Of a stretch of 64,000 nt of DNA, positions 61,755 through 64,000 are shown piece by piece (position 1 is the stretch's first letter; each line of letters begins with the position of its first letter). A model generated the notes under the pieces. That model saw nothing but the letters and a program-made list of their open reading frames with translations. It ran no database searches and had not been told where the DNA came from. The stretch spans positions 1-64,000 of the forward strand of contig NZ_JACHNZ010000014.1 of the NCBI RefSeq assembly GCF_014199685.1, read 5' to 3'. This stretch comes from Sphingosinicella soli. GTDB lineage: Bacteria > Pseudomonadota > Alphaproteobacteria > Sphingomonadales > Sphingomonadaceae. A program made the translations under genes and the position numbers.

Positions 61755-63815
61755 CTACTCCGATGGCGGGACGGGCTGCGGCGCGACCGGAGGCGCGGCG
61801 CCCATGTAATCGCGCACCAGAGCGTCGAGCGAGGGTTCCTGCTTGGGATAGCGCTCCCGCTGCATTTCACGCGCATAATTGTAGCGGCGGGCGCTGATCG
61901 CCTGCGCGTCCTGCCGGTTGCGGACGATCGTGGGGCGGATGAAGACCATCAGGTTGGTCTTCGTGCGGCTGCGCGAGCGGCTGGTGAACAGTTCGCCGAG
62001 CACGGGGATGTCGCCGAGCAGCGGCACCTTCTCGATCGTGCGGCGTTCGTTTTCATCGATCAGACCGCCGAGCGCGATGATATCGCCGTCGTCGACGGTG
62101 ACGGTCGTTTCGATCTCGCGCTTGTTGATGATGAGGTCCGAAGACCCCGTCGCCACGGGCCCCGCGATCGAGGAGACTTCCTGGCGCAGAAACAGTTTGA
62201 TCGAACCGCCCGCATTGATCTGCGGCTTCACCTCGAGCTGCACGCCCACATCCTGCCGCTGCACGGTACGGAAGGCGTTGTCGAAGTTGGGCGACAGCGC
62301 CTCGCCCGTGGTCATCGGCACTTCCTGGCCCACGAGGATACGCGCTTCGCGGTTGTCGAGCGTCATGATCGAGGGCGTCGACAGCACGTTGGAGGCGGTA
62401 TCGGATTTCACCGCGTTGATCACCGCGCCGAACAGTGCGTCATTGCCGATCTCGCCGCCGAAACCGAACAGCGAGCCGGTGACGCCCAGAAGCGAATTGA
62501 CCGCCGCCTGTTCAAGCGCATCGCCGGCAGCCGACGAGGTGCGGCCCGTCGTGGTGACGCCGTCGCTTGTCGTTGTCTGTGTCCTGTCGAGATCGCGCGC
62601 ACCGATGGCTCCTGCTATTGCAAGCAGATTGGGCGCGCTGTTTGAATAATTTGTGACAGCGAAGGGAACGCTGCTGCCGCTTGTGCCCGCCAGCAGGAAC
62701 TGCACGCCGAGTTGCTTGGCCGCGTTGTCGGAAATCTCCACGATGATCGCTTCGACGAGCACCTGCTCCTGCCGCACGTCGAGCCTGCGAATCACTTCGC
62801 TGAGCGAGCGCTGCACATCGGGCGGCGCGGAAATGACGAGCGCGTTCGCGCCTTCGTAGCGCGCGATGACGGCCCGGCCCGGACCGGGAGGCGCGCTGCC
62901 CGCGGGCGTCGTCGAAACGCTGGCCGCCGCATTCGCCATCTGGCCGTTTTCGCCGGATTGCGGCGTGCTGTTCACCACGGTGACCTGCACCTGCTGCCCG
63001 GCGATCTGCTGAAGCACGGGAAGCAGCGCACCGGCATCGGCGTTGTTCAGGAACACGACCTGTATGTCCGTGCCCGAGGACGCGCGCTTGTCGAGATCGG
63101 TGACGATCGCGGCCATGCGCGCCACCGCATCGGGATCGCCGCGAAGGATGACGCTGTTCGAGCTGTCGACGGCGATCACGGAGACCGCGCCCGCGCCCTC
63201 TGCCCCGCCCGCCGCGCGCGACACCGATTCGATCGCCGCGGCGATCTCGCGCGCGCCGGCGTTGTCGAGCGTGAGCAGCCGCATCGTGGTGCGGTCGCGG
63301 TCAATTTCCTTCAGAACCGACCGCACGCGCGCCAGATTGTCGGCGTAGTCGGCGATAACGACGGCGCTGCCGGTCTTGCTCGCGGTGATCTGCCCCTGCG
63401 CGCTCACGAGCGGGCGCAGCGCCTCGATCGCGGACTGCGTATCGATCGATTTCAGGTCGATGACCTGCGTGACGAAGCTGCTGCTGCCGCCGCGCGAGGG
63501 CTGCTGCGCGGCGTTTGCCGCCGGGGCGATGCGGAACGCGCCGCCGTCCGTGGGAATCGCGATGAAGCCGTTCGCGCGCAGCGTCGAGAGGAACACTTCG
63601 AAATACTGCGTGCGCGAGAGCGGCCGGTCGGCGACGACCGACACCTTCCCCTGCACGGCGGGATCGATGATGAAGGTCCGCCCCGTGGTGCGGGCGACAT
63701 CTTCGATATAGGCGCGGATATCGGCATCGCGCAGGTTGATGACCTGCTGCGCGGGCGCCGGCATGGCGAATGCAAGCGCAAGCGCCGCGCCAAGCAGGAA
63801 GCGGCCAGCCTTCAC
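61755..63815 (-). CDS. gspD: Type II secretion secretin D
   Basis: A 686-residue outer-membrane secretin. A signal peptide (MKAGRFLLGAALALAFAMPA) leads into the N0 domain (INLRDADIRAYIEDVARTTG) and N1-N3 domains. The C-terminal secretin barrel contains VGQEVPMTTGEALSPNFDNA and the secretin signature VPLLGDIPVLGELFTSR, and the protein ends in a proline-rich tail (GAAPPVAPQPVPP). It forms the gated channel through which folded proteins leave the cell. It begins with GTG 63815, overlapping the gspC stop. Confidence 0.95.
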   Translation of the reverse strand: MKAGRFLLGAALALAFAMPAPAQQVINLRDADIRAYIEDVARTTGRTFIIDPAVQGKVSVVADRPLSRTQYFEVFLSTLRANGFIAIPTDGGAFRIAPAANAAQQPSRGGSSSFVTQVIDLKSIDTQSAIEALRPLVSAQGQITASKTGSAVVIADYADNLARVRSVLKEIDRDRTTMRLLTLDNAGAREIAAAIESVSRAAGGAEGAGAVSVIAVDSSNSVILRGDPDAVARMAAIVTDLDKRASSGTDIQVVFLNNADAGALLPVLQQIAGQQVQVTVVNSTPQSGENGQMANAAASVSTTPAGSAPPGPGRAVIARYEGANALVISAPPDVQRSLSEVIRRLDVRQEQVLVEAIIVEISDNAAKQLGVQFLLAGTSGSSVPFAVTNYSNSAPNLLAIAGAIGARDLDRTQTTTSDGVTTTGRTSSAAGDALEQAAVNSLLGVTGSLFGFGGEIGNDALFGAVINAVKSDTASNVLSTPSIMTLDNREARILVGQEVPMTTGEALSPNFDNAFRTVQRQDVGVQLEVKPQINAGGSIKLFLRQEVSSIAGPVATGSSDLIINKREIETTVTVDDGDIIALGGLIDENERRTIEKVPLLGDIPVLGELFTSRSRSRTKTNLMVFIRPTIVRNRQDAQAISARRYNYAREMQRERYPKQEPSLDALVRDYMGAAPPVAPQPVPPSE

Positions 63816-64000
63816 TGAACGATCTCGAACGTCACAGACTGCACCTCGGCCCCGCGCCTGATTTCCAGCACCGCGACATCGCTGTCGCCGATGAGGTTCG
63901 CGATGCCTCCGGGCGGCGTTTCCGAATCGATTCGCACGCCGTTCACCGAAAGCAGCACATCGCCGGTCTTTAGCCCGATTTCGTTAAACAATCCGCCACT
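63812..64000 (-). CDS. gspC: Type II secretion protein C, C-terminal fragment
   Basis: The last 62 codons of gspC run off the right edge of the window. The fragment reads SGGLFNEIGLKTGDVLLSVN, then GVRIDSETPPGGIANLIGDS and ends EVQSVTFEIVQ, which is a PDZ-like C-terminal domain (the LKTGDVLLSVNG turn is the hallmark). GspC is a bitopic inner-membrane protein linking the platform to the secretin GspD. Its TGA overlaps the gspD GTG by four bases. Confidence 0.88.
   Translation of the reverse strand, partial: SGGLFNEIGLKTGDVLLSVNGVRIDSETPPGGIANLIGDSDVAVLEIRRGAEVQSVTFEIVQ

Overview
The window is a GC-rich chromosomal segment from an alphaproteobacterium, most probably a sphingomonad. The support is the gene set rather than any RNA gene: a MipZ-type division ATPase, a DivK-type receiver, a phasin, ClpS, a fused ThiS-ThiG, the small DUF3572 and DUF4169 families, a TonB-dependent receptor remnant, and intergenic palindromes of a kind common in Sphingomonadales and other Alphaproteobacteria. 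Most of the window is ordinary core genome packed with short overlaps; the accessory signals sit at the left edge and in a few intergenic gaps.

Left part (1-11.6 kb). The window opens on the last 25 codons of an IS5-type transposase, whose element has cut into a TonB-dependent receptor gene; the receptor remnant also carries a frameshift. Next come a two-gene operon (RimK-like ATP-grasp ligase with a C-terminal membrane domain, plus a TauE/SafE permease), a nitronate monooxygenase-like flavoenzyme, a cyclopropane-fatty-acid synthase/photolyase pair, a D-amino-acid transaminase, and an operon of ECF sigma factor, membrane anti-sigma candidate and Spy/CpxP-like periplasmic protein. A helix-turn-helix protein of unknown role is followed by three tandem copies of a ~209-bp intergenic repeat.

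Central part (11.6-45.6 kb). Metabolic genes: ferredoxin-dependent 2-oxoacid oxidoreductase (korAB), an HSL-type esterase with rppH, a secreted TPR protein, csbD, thiSG, aroQ-accB-accC, an exported amidase, arsC, topA, a guanidinium exporter (gdx) preceded by a probable guanidine-II riboswitch hairpin, rnr, panC, a phosphohexomutase and two acyl-CoA dehydrogenases. Signalling and cell-cycle genes cluster between 30 and 40 kb: an Hpt protein, divK, a PAS-GGDEF cyclase, a soluble histidine kinase, and mipZ with a membrane-anchored J-domain protein. A phasin, clpS and dps follow. Two toxin-antitoxin pairs lie at 21.8-22.4 and 27.0-27.6 kb.

Right part (45.6-64 kb). A short lower-GC stretch with a small membrane protein, a serine beta-lactamase-fold hydrolase, a MATE exporter, a thioesterase, a VapBC pair, sulfate activation (cysD-cysNC), then a small lipoprotein gene whose promoter carries a phased array of Pho boxes. 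The window ends in a reverse-strand type II secretion operon in the order gspC(partial)-D-E-F-G-H-I-J-K-L-M-N followed by a lipoprotein gene.

The signals most worth a second look are the Pho-box array at 52.9 kb, the ATP-grasp/TauE pair, the guanidine-II-like hairpin before gdx, the Shine-Dalgarno-sequestering inverted repeat before thiSG, the doubled palindromic site in the phasin promoter, and the three-copy repeat at 10.7-11.4 kb. No rRNA, tRNA, CRISPR array or prophage was seen.
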